Shown in pieces: positions 1-11,600 of a stretch of 64,000 nucleotides of DNA. Positions within the stretch are counted from its first letter, which is position 1; every line of letters starts with the position of its first letter. The notes below the pieces were generated by a model. The model made no database searches. It had not been told where the DNA came from and was given only the letters and a program-made list of their open reading frames with translations. The DNA is from Symsagittifera roscoffensis (taxonomy: Eukaryota; Xenacoelomorpha; Acoela; Convolutidae): NCBI RefSeq assembly GCF_963678635.1, contig NC_087068.1, positions 14,514,027 through 14,578,026 on the forward strand, in the 5' to 3' direction. A program made the position numbers and the translations under genes.

Positions 1-114
1 AGTTCACGCAGTTTAATTAACAGAAACTCAATTGCAAACCAATTTTGAACCGATTAAAATATTAGCATTTTATGTTCTGTCAGGTTCGGCTCAAATAGGT
101 TTCTCAAATGAAAC

Positions 115-187
115 GACTTAGGTGAGAATCGAACCCACGCCAAACTCCCCGGAACGCACTATGTATACGCTGAGCTATATAGCTGAT
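115..187 (-). repeat. tRNA-like SINE head or tRNA pseudogene
   Basis: Read on the minus strand this stretch has a pol III A box (TAGCTCAGCG) and, about 43 nt later, a B box (GGTTCGATTCT) within a good T arm (GTGGG/CTCAC around a 7-nt loop). The 5' and 3' ends do not pair as an acceptor stem and the anticodon loop lacks the expected U33. A working tRNA is therefore unlikely. A tRNA-derived SINE or a dead tRNA fits better. Confidence 0.45.
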
Positions 188-667
188 ATTGATAAGCAAC
201 TATACTGGCTTTATACTATACTTTCATACTTTAATGCTATGTAGCATTAACAGATAGCGTTGCCAAACAAAGTGAAATACTTGCCATGAGAAAACACATA
301 GCGTCAGCGAGCGGCGCTCTGAACTAGATTTCAGGCCACATGCTGACAACTGACTAGGCTTGATGTAGTACTAAAAATCCTTATGTAGATTATGGTTCTT
401 GGTTTGGTTCTTTATCCTGAAACTTCGTCTACCAATCAAAAAAGATCACTAGCAAAGCAATTTGAGAAAAATGAGCGGGCAAGTATTAAAAAAAACACTC
501 AAATGGCCAGAAAGATATTGTTGAAAATTCTACTGATTTCTGAAGAGAGTCATATAATTTTTTTTGAAGCAAGAAGATTGTACACTTATATGTATTACTC
601 AAGAAGCTATTGAGAAACTGATGAGCAGATTGTATGATCGAAGTAACATCCCGTACAGAAATAAAAT

Positions 668-865
668 AAAAATACAGATATACCCAGGGTTAATCCATTT
701 GTTGTGAGATTGCATATCTGTCCTGAACTGTATCAGACATGTTCAGACCTGGAAGATACAACAATTTTAACGTTACGGAAAAAAAATACAGATATGCCCA
801 GGTTGAATCCATTTGTTGTGAGATTGCATATTTGTCCTGAACTGCATCAGACATGATCAGATCTG
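668..865. repeat. Two-copy direct repeat, about 116-bp period
   Basis: A block of about 85 bp starting with AAAAATACAGATAT occurs at about 668-751 and again at about 782-865 with few differences. Both copies end in a CAGACCTG/CAGATCTG motif. No gene overlaps it convincingly. Confidence 0.8.
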
Positions 866-1417
866 AAGTTTCTTTTTTTTTGAAATTTTCGAATGAGTTC
901 TGAACTTTTGTCATGTGTCTTGTTTTTACTCATTGAAAATAGTTATTTTAACAAATAACACTAAAACTCGTTTAAAATCACGTCCTTATTTGGATCTAGT
1001 ATTTTCTCGAGGGGGACTTCTCAAGGGACATTTTAGTCGACCGTCGTTCCTCGTCTAACAATCCTCGGCCGAACAGTTACCACCAGCACAGCGGAATGCA
1101 AATCATGCCTTCCAACGAAGTAATGTCACCGGCAACTTTCCGAAGACAGTCGGCCGCATTCCCCAACTCGATGCCCAGTCCGGCCTTCAATCGCGGCGCC
1201 CGAAACCTACTGACTTCAAACCCCTACGCTATTTTCTGTTATAATAACAAATTAGACAAATTAATAACAGCTGTTAAGACGACAACCGTTTTCGTTGGGA
1301 GTTTAGGACTACGCTTCATAACAATTTTTTTAATTGTATTTCTGCGAATTAGTATTCGCTCGAAATGAAACCGTTCAATATACATGTAGTAACTCTAATT
1401 TGTCGTCATAAGGACTG

Positions 1418-1596
1418 CACCAGGTCTGACCCATGTGTGCCCCAGGTCTGAATCAAGCCTTGAGCAGATCTGCTTTTGTGATGGAATCCATACCTGCCTC
1501 AGTCCTGATTCAGGCATGTCCATGTCCAAACGAAACATGCACCATGTCTGGACAAGATCTGAAATAGGCAAGATTTTACGATGCTCAGATCTGGTT
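1418..1596. repeat. Cluster of AGRTCTG-type motifs
   Basis: CAGGTCTG, CAGATCTG and near relatives recur at about 1421, 1444, 1465, 1556 and 1588, separated by loosely similar spacers. The same motif ends both copies of the 668-865 repeat. It looks like a decayed tandem repeat, and I see no coding evidence. Confidence 0.4.
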
Positions 1597-1859
1597 TCCA
1601 AGTATTTGTAAGGTACGGGATTCTAAAATTGTCTTGAAAAACTATTGAAGTATATTGAACAAGGCAGTGATTATGCTACTCTTTAAATGCAACGGTATAC
1701 AAAAAAAACTGCTTACAACGGTTTACAAAAGTACAAAAAACTTGCCTAATTATAAGGGCTTCTTTGCGGTAGTTCTAGCTTATTGTGATCGAGAAAATCA
1801 ATCAGGCTGTATAAAGAAAAAAAAATTAACCTTGCTTAAGGATGACCAAATTGGAGTTT

Positions 1860-2960
1860 GAGTCAGAAATGAGTGAAATGTATTTGTGAGTGGGGGAAGG
1901 ATTCCATTATTTCGTCTAATCTTTTAATTTACAGCAGAAGAGTCAGATGAGCTTAGATAGCAACTTGAGCGAGATGTCCTGACTGTAACGACTGCTAAGT
2001 TCCAACCCGACCCGTTCGTTGGAAAAGAGGATTCAATATTTCTCACAAGAACCCGCGACCATAAACCCCCCCTCGACGGACCGGGGGATAAACGCGAAAA
2101 ACAAAGAAAGCAGCAACAAACAACGCATGTAAGAGGACATTGTAAAAATCAGGGGTCTATTAAGGTGAGAGCTCTCAAAAGGCAAGTTCTCTGAAAGAGA
2201 CAGTCAGAGGCAAAACCCCGAGAAAACAACCGTCGTCTCAGATGAAACAAAGGCGTAAAGGCGATGTTATCAGTCGATCAGAGGATGTTTCAAAGACGAA
2301 TTCGAGCAAAAGCGTCAACGCCAAGGATCGCTTGGGTCTGGAGATCAGTTCCCGAAGGCTGGTGATGTTCAACCGGTCGGACTGCCATCGGGTGTCGGTT
2401 TCATGGAAGCAACCTCCTCGAATTGGGCTCCGGAGTCACAGCTACGACAAAAGCTAGAGAGCGGTTTCAACTTCCCCAGCAAGGCCATAGTCTGACATAA
2501 GGGACTATAGACTGCTTATACCGATTACAAACAGGACACTGGTTTTCACGCCGTTGATTAGCTCGGGGAGAGTCATGACTCAAGAAATCGGGGACGTGAT
2601 GGAGGAGCATGGTGGCTTCCGACAATATATGTCGAAAGTGATTGAAAAACTGGATCTTGTTAACTATTTTCACCCCTACTTCGATTTTCAGAAATTCAAC
2701 TTTGGCGGCCGCATTTTCATTAACTTAAAACAATTTTTTAGAAAATATGTATATTTAAAATTTTTACGTAGGTATTATATAAATAGTGAGTAGTACAAGT
2801 AGGAATGTGCGAAAATGAAAACCCTCTTAATTGTTGACATTTTTGAAACGCATATTTTATACAGAAATGGTTGTCAAAAATAATACATGCCTAGAGGTGG
2901 AAACAGTAAACAAGGGGGGAGGGGATAGTTAACAAGATCCGAAAAACTGAACAAGGAAGC
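1860..2960. other. Stretch without a recognisable gene
   Basis: Only short open frames with no family resemblance are present. The piece from about 2040 to 2460 is richer in G and C than its surroundings and may be the worn 5' part of the retroelement that follows, but I cannot prove that. Confidence 0.4.
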
Positions 2961-3566
2961 TTGGGCAGGTCAAAAAATGTTGAGTGACGAACTAGCTAGA
3001 ATGCGATCTGAGGTCAAGTTTGAGAGAGCCACGTTGGCATAACGATCAAATTTTGGTGGAGAACCCATCAGGCGGTGGCCAGAGAGGCAGAAAAAAGACA
3101 AACGGACAACACAGGAGAATGAGGGGCTTTTGAATGGATAAGTTTCTTCAAACATCCAGACAAATTGATTAACCAAAAGCGCTCTAGCAAATCGCTCAGG
3201 AGTGCGAGGTGACAGGACAGAAGCAGGTAGGGCAATTCTCGTCAACCCACTTCGTCTGGAAGTGAAGCCAAAACCGAATACATTTTTCGCGTCAAGGAGT
3301 GAGGATTTGACAAGCTCCGCTCCTCCTTGACTTAACTCAGTAGCCTCTACACGGTCGAACTTCGGGATTAAACTCGTCACTAATCGCCCAGGTGAGACCT
3401 GTACTAGATCTATCACCAAATATCCTACGACATCACCATGCCTGCTTCAATGTTTGAGCTGCTCAATAGGTCCCTCGAAACGTTTTTAACAAAAACTTTT
3501 GAAGACCACTGAGCGAGGGGACAAGCCACCAAGACCCTCGAAGAACAATAGTGACACAAACATGAG

Positions 3567-3950
3567 TCAGATGATTGCATCAACATCTGGATAGAGGAGA
3601 TGCAGCTCCACTTCAATGAAGACAACCTGTCAAAAAACATGATTAAAAGGCGTTTGACAGGCAACTTTGTAGAGACAGCACTGAACTGTGTACTGGTAAA
3701 GAAGACAAATGAGCGTGATAGTGCACAAAAAGTTATAAAAAGTGCACAAAAAGTCGAAAACAGGATTATCAGGTAATGGCGATATTTAAAAATTGGTTCG
3801 AAGCCTGCGTCATAATCGGATCTAATGAGAACGGGCGGGGAGCAACCCAGATAAACTGGCTATTGCAGCCAAACTCCAGGATATTGTAGAAAAAAACTTG
3901 AGCTCGAGACCATGTTGGTCGCGCACTTCACTCTCAGGACTCATAGCATA
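3567..3950 (+). pseudogene. Gag-like retrotransposon fragment, broken
   Basis: A plus-strand frame from about 3567 to 3740 reads as a retrotransposon capsid-like stretch (NIWIEEMQLHFNEDNLSKNM, then RRLTGN and ALNCVL). It is followed after frameshifts by a further piece around 3840-3940 (DKLAIAAKLQDIVEKN, ETMLVAHFTL). The helical, Trp- and Leu-rich pattern suits the capsid region of LTR-type elements. A short internal duplication (AGTGCACAAAAAGT) at about 3719-3755 and several stops show that it is dead. With the RNase H piece at 4.8-5.3 kb it may be the remains of one Ty3/Gypsy-like element. Confidence 0.45.
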
Positions 3951-4431
3951 TGGGTGTGGCGCAAAAAGTAATATGGATAAAATTTATTTAGTTCAGAAAA
4001 AGATTTTGAGGACTATATTTTTTAAACGTAAATACGAACATATTACAAATGTGTTCATCGAATCAAAGGTGACTCATTTCTTAGTTCACACCGTTTTTGA
4101 TTTATTTTTTATTCAGATTTTTCAAGAAACCTTTCGACAACTAAGAAATGAGTCACCTTTGAAATTTTTGATGAGAGATAAAACTTCAACCGTGAAAACG
4201 CGATCTAAATCTAAGGGTTTGTTAATTTTGCCAGCTCTCAAGACTACGAAAATGAAAAATTTTGTTTCTTTGAAAGTCATCAATGCGTATAATTTTTTAA
4301 TTGACAACAAACTAATCCCTAATAACCTTAACGTAATGAATGAAGTTGGGTTCAAGTCTTTCTTTAAACAATTCAGTAGGCTTTACATAATAGACAATGA
4401 AAGTATGTTTTCGCTGTTTTACCATCGGTAA
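3898..4431 (+). pseudogene. Reverse-transcriptase C-terminal relic, non-LTR type
   Basis: An open frame of 177 codons contains DKIYLVQKKILRTIFF followed by Leu/Phe-rich helices and a KRKYEH segment. This is the arrangement seen after the RT domain of CR1/RTE-like non-LTR elements, where a 'QKKAIR' helix follows the thumb. No RT catalytic motif is included, so this is a 3' fragment. Its frame overlaps the end of the gag-like relic, which suggests one element inserted into another. Confidence 0.55.
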
Positions 4432-4799
4432 CTCCTAATTTCAGTGCCCTACCGTTTGTTTCTAGGTAACCTAAAGGGATGCTACTCGAAAGGTTGAATT
4501 ACCTGTATAGCAGTCCTGATGTAGATTTATTTAACCTGTTTGATCAAAATGATGTGTGTCAAAATTTTATCTGCATCAAATTCAATTCAATTCAGTTGTA
4601 TATGCAGTGTGGTCACACCAGATGAATTGCGCATTACCACTTACACAATGAGAGACCTCTTAGTGGTTACATCATATTTGTCATATAAATTAGCGCAGTC
4701 ACGGGAGTCACCTGATGCCATCCATGGATAAGAGAAGATCAGCTGTCCTATATAGAAACAAAGGATGAAAGCATCTGATTTTCTCATTCAAAGGAATCA

Positions 4800-5280
4800 A
4801 ATAGGAGGACAGTCCTTCAACCTATAGCCTATGGCAGCAAGGTTTTCACTGATACTGAGATCAAAAACATGATGCGAGGAATAGAGAAAAGTTCGCAATA
4901 GTCATTTTTGCAAAACAAAATAGAGCCTATTCAGACCGCGTTCTGTTCACGCTACTTGTGGACAACCGAGAGCTCTCGTGGTTGAAAGTTTTTTTTCAAT
5001 GGATCAAAGTTTCGTTGGTCGTTGAATAGTCAGACTAGATTGCTGGTGAATTTCAAAATGCCGTCAGTCTCAGCAGGAAAACATACTTTTATGAGCGTTT
5101 GGAGCACAGGCAAGCCAACCAAGCAAAAATTAAATACGGTTTAATTTTTTTGAGTAAGTAAAAACGTGCTGAAATTTATAGGTGGCTTAACACAATAGGA
5201 CGACTGATAAAGGGAAAACCCAAACGTCATGCCGAGACAGCTAGGGAGAGTAAAACTACTGGCAAAAAGTAATCCCGTTC
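4800..5280 (+). pseudogene. Ty3/Gypsy-like pol relic, RNase H region
   Basis: In shifting plus-strand frames one reads AYGSKVFTDTEIKN (start of an RNase H-like domain), then LVDNRELSWLKV (the DxxxLxWL element of Ty3/Gypsy RNase H), then FYERLEHRQANQAKIKYG and RWLNTIGRLIKG, as in the tether after RNase H. Stops and frameshifts separate these pieces, so nothing functional is encoded. The order fits the gag-like fragment upstream. Confidence 0.6.
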
Positions 5281-5289
5281 CACTCGTTT

Positions 5290-5480
5290 TGCTGCTTTGC
5301 TTGTATTTAGTATTATATAAGATAAAGCTGCGAGACCCAAGAAACATACTCATATTTATAAAAGCTATGACATGGGCCTGGAGACAGAAACGGCGAGCTT
5401 CAATTTCTAGGACTGACCACAAGTTTGTAATAGAAAACAATGATTGTTCATTTTTACAAACAACGTCAAAAAACTGAATC
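5290..5480 (+). pseudogene. Fragment of the PHD-RT retroelement family
   Basis: DNA here matches 17560-17700 of the larger relic: GATAAAGCTGCGAGACC versus GATAAAGCTACGAGACC, then a shared 'AGGACTGAYCACAAGT' block. In that relic the segment follows the YxDD-type motif of the RT. Only this short middle piece is left, abutting the RNase H relic. Confidence 0.6.
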
Positions 5481-8400
5481 AAACTCTGAACTTGTTAACT
5501 TAAGCTCAAATAAAAAATAATAAGCTGCATCAAATTTTCACCTTAAAACCTAAAAAAACTGCTTCAAAATAACAAGTTTTAAAAATTTCTTTGCGTGCAA
5601 GTCTTTGTTTTTTGCGTGGAGTTTTTTCAGAACGATTTGATAAGATATCAGGTAACTCCGTATTTGAAATGATTAATGTAAAGATGAAGGATTAACATTT
5701 TTGGCAAGCAGCTACACTGGCAGCCAAAAATGGTGGTGTTTTTTGAGCTTGTCTTTTAGCTCAACCCGCGTTTTTCTTCAGAAGTGGAAGCAGAAGCTAC
5801 CTCAAGAAAACTTTTTTGGATCGATCACGAGGAATGAACATATGATGATGCATGGAATATTGATTCAGTAAAATGTTAATTACGGTAACATTGGTGCTTT
5901 GAAGTCGTGTTTGAGACAAAGAAGGATAGGCGCTACAGTCATTGACTCAAGGGGTCGAGATGCTATATCTCGTGCTTTTCTACCTCATTCAATTGGAGTC
6001 AACTCTTAAAAATGGACATTTTAAAACGTGAAAACAAATGCCAAATTAACCTCCCTAATCTAAACGGAAATTAGGACGTCCCATGGAGATACCTGAGACA
6101 CACGTAGTCAAAAACAAAGCTGGTAACCTATCATTGTTAAATTTTGTTAGACAGTGTTGTAAATTTTGTTAGACAGCGATGAACCAGGGTTTTCCGTTTT
6201 TGGCTCATTATTAAATTTACCGGTTTCGCAATGTAATTTTTTTGGTTTACGGATCCTGATCGTTACACTGATGATGTCGGTCTTCATATCGAAAAGGCGG
6301 AAAAATTTTCTTACCAGTATAAATTGATCTGTTTTAAATAAATTTTTACTAATCTATAATCTCATCCACAGGTTTACTCCTCCCATAATTAATACTAAGA
6401 TTGAACTCCATTCAAAATTCAAAAAGCGCCCTTGTTCGCTGTCGCTAAATGTTTTTGTCGAAGTTTCTGTGGTATCACATTGAGACCTGCCAGTGTATAA
6501 AAAACATTCACTAAGTTTTTTGAACCATTGATGCCCATGATGTGAGCTGTCACGTAGGCTTCTGTTTCTAAGTGCATAGCGTCTTCTGCTAAATTTTTTC
6601 ACCGTGCTCTCCTGCGGGCACTTCCAGTTCTTCTGATCAGGGAACGTTTGATCCACTAGATTTTTTTTTCGCGTTTTAACATTTTAGCATTGATGTTAAT
6701 AACATCAAGTTTGGCGTCACCTAATCTGGACCATGCGCCTCAGTATTTCGAGCATTGTTACTCCAAATCTTGGCTCCTCCAGTAGTTAAGAGTGCTCCTA
6801 TAGCTATCTATAGCGTTTGCGCTTTAGCAAATTTCCAATAGTCTGCAAGTAGACATCAATATGCACATCTTCTTGTCACTGGTTTTTGCTCAAGTTCGTC
6901 GTTATTTCATGATCGGCGACTTTTAGTTTTGGTATTAATCTAGAGCCAATCTTCGTGATGTCGTATGGCCTCCCAGTGATCAGTTTATTTGCAAAGCAGC
7001 TGCCTGTGGCTAGGGTGATGTCTTGGTTTTGTCGGGCTCTGCTTTGCTCAAGACCGACGAAGGACTCTCATGTTTTTGTTTTTAAATCTCGAGTTTCAGC
7101 TTTGATTCAATATCCCTTGTTTCCAAGTCATGGCTGACTTAGTTAATTGCATCTTTTGCTGCCATTTCATATCCAATTTTCTGGTTTGGTTTTTTCCTTG
7201 CTAGAGCTGTCTGATGCAACTGTGACTGACGTCGTTGCTTTATCTTCGTTATGGCCATTTTTGTTTTTCACATCCAATTTATCTGCCTGTCTATTCCCCA
7301 ATTTTTGGACTGATGTTAAAGCGTGTTTCTGCTTTAGATGACTTTGGTTTGTTCCTGCATCCCATAAAATGTGCAGTTCATCTTTAAGTGATTTTTTTGA
7401 CGATGAAGAAGCAATTTGCACCTATTTTGTATAAAATACCACTGTAGCTTTCAAACTCGTCTATCTCGTCTATTGGGTGAATGGCCTAACTTTTTCATAC
7501 TTTGTTTGTATGAAGAGCATTCGGTCACATGATAATATGCTGAGCCACAGCAAGAACGTGATCTGCGTTTTTCCATGTCGTCTTTTGGCTGGTACCATTA
7601 TCTACTTGAATAATTATCCCCAGTTGAGAACGAGTATTCCTTTGGTACCACATCTGCGTGCATTTTCATCCGGACTTCTGTTCATTCTTTTCTGTAGTTA
7701 GTGCGTTGTTTTTAGACCCTAATATGTTGCTGACACCTCATGTGGAAATTTTTGAGATCTGATGCTTAGCTGACATTTGGCTATTGCTAGTATCTTCCAG
7801 GTCAGCAATTATCTTCCCTGTCCTATCAATTACCCATCAATGAACCTGTCCTGCTGTGTTCTTTGCTGTTCAGTTTTTATCATAGCTTAAATGGTTTCTC
7901 ATTGGAACCAAAGCAATTCTGAAGAGTTTCAGAGATCTTGTAGGCCGTAACCGTCTCTGTGCTCTCTCAGTAACCACACAATTCATGGCAATGCACTAAA
8001 AGCTACTTATGAGTACTGTGCTCTTGTTAAAACTTTCTTGCAATGGGTGTAACTTCATCACTTCCGCCCATTCTTTGATTCATTGTGGGAATCAACCTTG
8101 AACTCTTTCGGTTTCTTGAATGTCCTCTTTGATCTTTCATATTTGTTCTTCGCACTACATCCAGACACCCCTACTGTAAATTCTTCTTATTCTATTCACC
8201 ATTTCCCCAATCGCTGATCCCATGGTTGCGTCTTGGGTCGGCATGGGGTTGTATGGAGTCACCTGCCCGGCTCTTCGAAGTCTACTTCAAGAATCTGTGT
8301 TGTCCCTTTTCTGGTAGCTTTTACCACTTTGAGAGCGTTCACGTTCAATTTCTCCAAAAACGCATCTAGTTTTTTTTAAATCTACGCTCGAGTTTTCTGA

Positions 8401-9465
8401 TTGAATGTGACTTGTTTCCTTCGTCATTCCCATGAGACTGCGTAGTTAGTCATCTACCCTCTCATATCTTTTTTGTAATTCTTGCTGGTCTCCTCCTATC
8501 TAAATATTCCATTTTATTAACAGTACCAAGACTTTAGCTAACCATCCCGAGAATCTAAGAAAATTTTGATGTGATGGTAACTTAAACTTCTCAGGATTTT
8601 ACAAAATGTTTGTGGCTCATTAAAACATAATTTTTTAAATCGTTACGATTTGAAACGCCACAACCAAGAGACCCCCCTTCCTCACTCTAGGAAGAAAATA
8701 GAATGTCCCATCGCAGCGTCTCTAGATACCTAAAACATGCGAACTCCGTCTTCGATAACAGGGCTGCAAACCTTAAATTGTTACTTTTAATTAAACAGTG
8801 GTTGTTTTTGATCCATATCAGATGTAACCCAAAACTCAGTATAATCAGATAAAATAATCTCAGCTAACAAATTTTTGTAGCTCATGGCACACTCAAAAAT
8901 CTGGAACTATTTCCTGTTAAAAATATATTAAAAAAACTTACACGAAATACATAGTTTAAAGTTTTTTTATAATGACTTGATAGGTTTTGAGTTCGGGTTA
9001 CTTCACTGGGATTTTCCCCAGTCTCTGGCTTGTGTTACTCACTTGTGTGTGCTGCTTTTTAACAGGAACCACTCTTTTACAATTCTGTCAGAAGCGAGAC
9101 ACATCTACTCTAATGATATTTCATTCGGCCAATTGTGAATAGCAATTGGAACCAAAAAACAATTTGCCGTCCTTCTCGCAATTTTCGTTCTAACTTACAA
9201 ATTTTTGACTTTTTTTCATGAGACTAAAATTATACAGGTTCAATTAGAAACTTTGAAATCGGAAGCACATCAAAAATATTTTTTATGACCGGCTGGCATG
9301 TAGCGTAGCTACGGGAAACGACGTTCAAGAAAAATGACTGGACATTTTTTTTAAAAACACAATTTCTCAAAAACGTCTAACAATTAACGGATCGTATCAA
9401 AGTAGAAGAATTGAATACTTACCATATTAAGTCATATCGCTAATATTGATTGTCAAACCGTTTAA
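5481..9465. other. Four kilobases without a supportable gene
   Basis: A short direct duplication (AAATTTTGTTAGACAG, twice) lies at about 6136-6180. Between about 8560 and 6350 the minus strand shows scattered coding-like pieces (LEKLNVNALKVVKATRKGT near 8350-8290; MHLETEAYVTAHIMGING near 6570-6515) broken by frameshifts. This suggests an old minus-strand element, possibly a non-LTR ORF1, but no domain is recognisable. Confidence 0.35.
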
Positions 9466-9785
9466 AGTTTTATGATTAAAATTGACAAACCAGCAGCTTT
9501 GAACCGCTTCTTTGTTGGACTCAAAAATAAGCGAATAAAATGGATGCGTTTTCAGAAAAAATGTAGCCCAAGTTAGATGGCATGGCCAGTTTTGTATATA
9601 GAAAAGGGCACGAAGAGTGTTCTGGCAATCAAATTTGAATCCTAAAAGAGCAAAATTTCGCCTTCAGTCACAATCGTTTTCCATTTTTGAGCGACAATAG
9701 CTCCACTGGAGAGATCAGAAGCGACCAGGCGGTTTTACACATGTCCAATGGGCTATAAGTAGTCACTCTTTTGTTTGCTAAAAAT
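9466..9785 (+). pseudogene. 3' fragment of the PHD-RT retroelement family
   Basis: This 300-bp block is a diverged copy of 18340-18640. Shared landmarks are 'ATGGCATGGC', 'CAAATTTGAAT', 'GAGATCAGAAGCGACCAG' (versus ACAGATCAGAATCGACCAG) and a terminal 'CACATG' near the end. It corresponds to the 3' end of the relic annotated at 16.4-18.5 kb. Confidence 0.6.
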
Positions 9786-9789
9786 GTAG

Positions 9790-10245
9790 TTGAAGGCCCT
9801 TTAGCTCAGTATCAGGTCAAGTCAACAGACTTTTTCAACTCCGTTTGTTGGTTACAGGCTATAGTTTTTTTATTCTGGTTGTCTTGATACCCAAGTATCT
9901 GACTCGTCTTAAGTTTTTTTCACGCTATAATCTCATTTGATTTCCTTTTGTTTAAATAAATAAAAGCGTTTGTTGACTGGTTGAATTGAGTAAACACTAG
10001 CGCAATAATTTTGATTACCTCGATAGCTTTCGACCCTCCGAATTACGTTTGAACTTCTAATAAGTTGTCTACATCTAATTGTTTTGGTGCAGCTGCTGTT
10101 TTATGCAGAAATTAAAGTGTGCTTTTTTCCAAAATTTATATGAACTGTAAAGTGGAAGGAAAGGTATCAGCTTCTATCATATTTGGACCTTACTGTGGTT
10201 TCTTTTGCTGAATCATCTCAGAAAATTTGATGCTACTAGTGAGAG
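9790..10245 (+). pseudogene. Decayed duplicate of the ABCA 5' flank and exon 1
   Basis: 10146-10245 aligns with 25653-25745, the start of the ABCA gene, at roughly 80% identity: GAACTGTAAAG, ATCAGCTTC, GGACCTTRCT, TGGTTTC and AATCATCTCAGAA recur in the same order and spacing. The flank aligns too ('TATCTGACTC' at about 9895 versus 'CATCTGACTC' at about 24875; 'GCTGCTGTT' at 10092 versus 25600). In this copy the splice acceptor AG and the start codon are lost, and homology stops after about 85 coding bases where a CR1-like relic begins. It encodes nothing. Confidence 0.75.
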
Positions 10246-11600
10246 TCCAGGCAGCTTTGAAAACGTTGACATCATCTGCTCTCACAACCGTGTCTGGCAG
10301 TTTTCCCCTGCATGAACTTTTTAATGAGAGATATCATTTTTGCGGTGGTTCGCATAAGACATGTCATTCGTTAGCTTTGCTAGATATCAACGTGTCTAGC
10401 AAAGCAACCAAAAGCAACCAAAAATTCTATTGAAAAATTTGAAGATTTCACAACAACTTTTAAAAATTTTGATGAAATGTTTTCACTTATAAGAGAGCAG
10501 ATTAAAGATTGCTAAAAGCTTTTTTTTTCAAACAAAAAACAAGAATGTTGAAAATTGACAAACAAAAAGAACACAAATAAGTATTGATACTCACACTTTG
10601 ATGGTGGCATAAACATCTCTTATAAAAAAACAGAATCTCTAACCAATAACACGCAATTTTTACAGCTTAGCCGTTGATTTGTGGTAAACGTCGTTGGCCG
10701 CCTTGCCGAAATGCTTAGATTTCGGGGTTAAGGCAGCAATTACTTGTAAAATTTCCTAGATCACTTGAATAATGTAAGCCCGGTATCGTTCTGCTTGAGA
10801 TTTTTTGAATTTGGGCATCTTTTCCCGCCCAAACAGAAATCAAGATTCTGAGGTACAGGGAGCCCGAGGTACCAAAGTACTGAGAAAGTTCCGAGGTACT
10901 GGAAGCCTATTTCTAGAATGAAAAAGTTTCATACGTTTTGTTATCACTTTTGAATTTGAGTTGTAACGGATCCTCTAGCCAGTGAGAGTCTGCGGGGTTT
11001 TGAAGGCGTTGACATTATCTGTTCTCACACTGTGTGGGCAGTTTCTTCCATGCTTTAATTGTTCGTTGAGAGAAAGCAATGTTGCGACGGAACTTCTTGT
11101 TCAATAGCTTCGCCATAAGTCCATGTGTCGCTTCGTAGTCTTATTTGCTCGGGAACAACTTGGAGACCTCTCAAATCTGGTATGCTGATTTGCATGAGTG
11201 AAATCGAACATTTCGATCATATCTCTTCTTAAACTCCTGAATAAAAACGAGGGAAGGTATAGTTTTCGTAATCAAATAGCCGGCCTCCGTCTTCAAATGG
11301 CTCCTTTCTAATATTCTTTCAGCTGCTTACTTGGACGTTTTTGAACGTTTTGTATTTTGGTTGGGAGCTTTGATTGTTGCGATATCCAGATTGATGAAGC
11401 ATTCTCATGATGAGATCTTACGCGTGAGATGAAAAGCAATCTCAACGTTCTTGCATCCAGGTATTTAAATGTTTCTCATTTAAACATACTTGTTTAAATG
11501 AGTCCCAGGATTCCCAGCGGTTTGACTGTTGAACTTGGGATCGCGATTGAAGATCAGTACTGCATTTTTTCAGGCAAAACTAATTTAAACGTGGGTGCCA
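10246..11600 (-). pseudogene. CR1-like non-LTR relic, minus strand, two pieces
   Basis: On the minus strand at about 11285-11215 the frame reads KLYLPSFLFRSLRRDMIEMF, the 'LRRDMIE' signature found after the RT domain of CR1/Jockey-like elements. Downstream, at about 11080-10990 and again at 10400-10250, come two copies of the following piece (a 'FSQR'-like start and a 'VNAFK'-like end, broken). The same order recurs at 14.5-13.9 kb and in part at 28.2-28.5 kb. This is a truncated, dead copy. Confidence 0.65.

Noticed and set aside
2970-3419. 149-codon open frame on the minus strand
   Set aside because: No recognisable family, biased composition, and it lies opposite a region that seems to lead into the gag-like relic. 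Probably open by chance.
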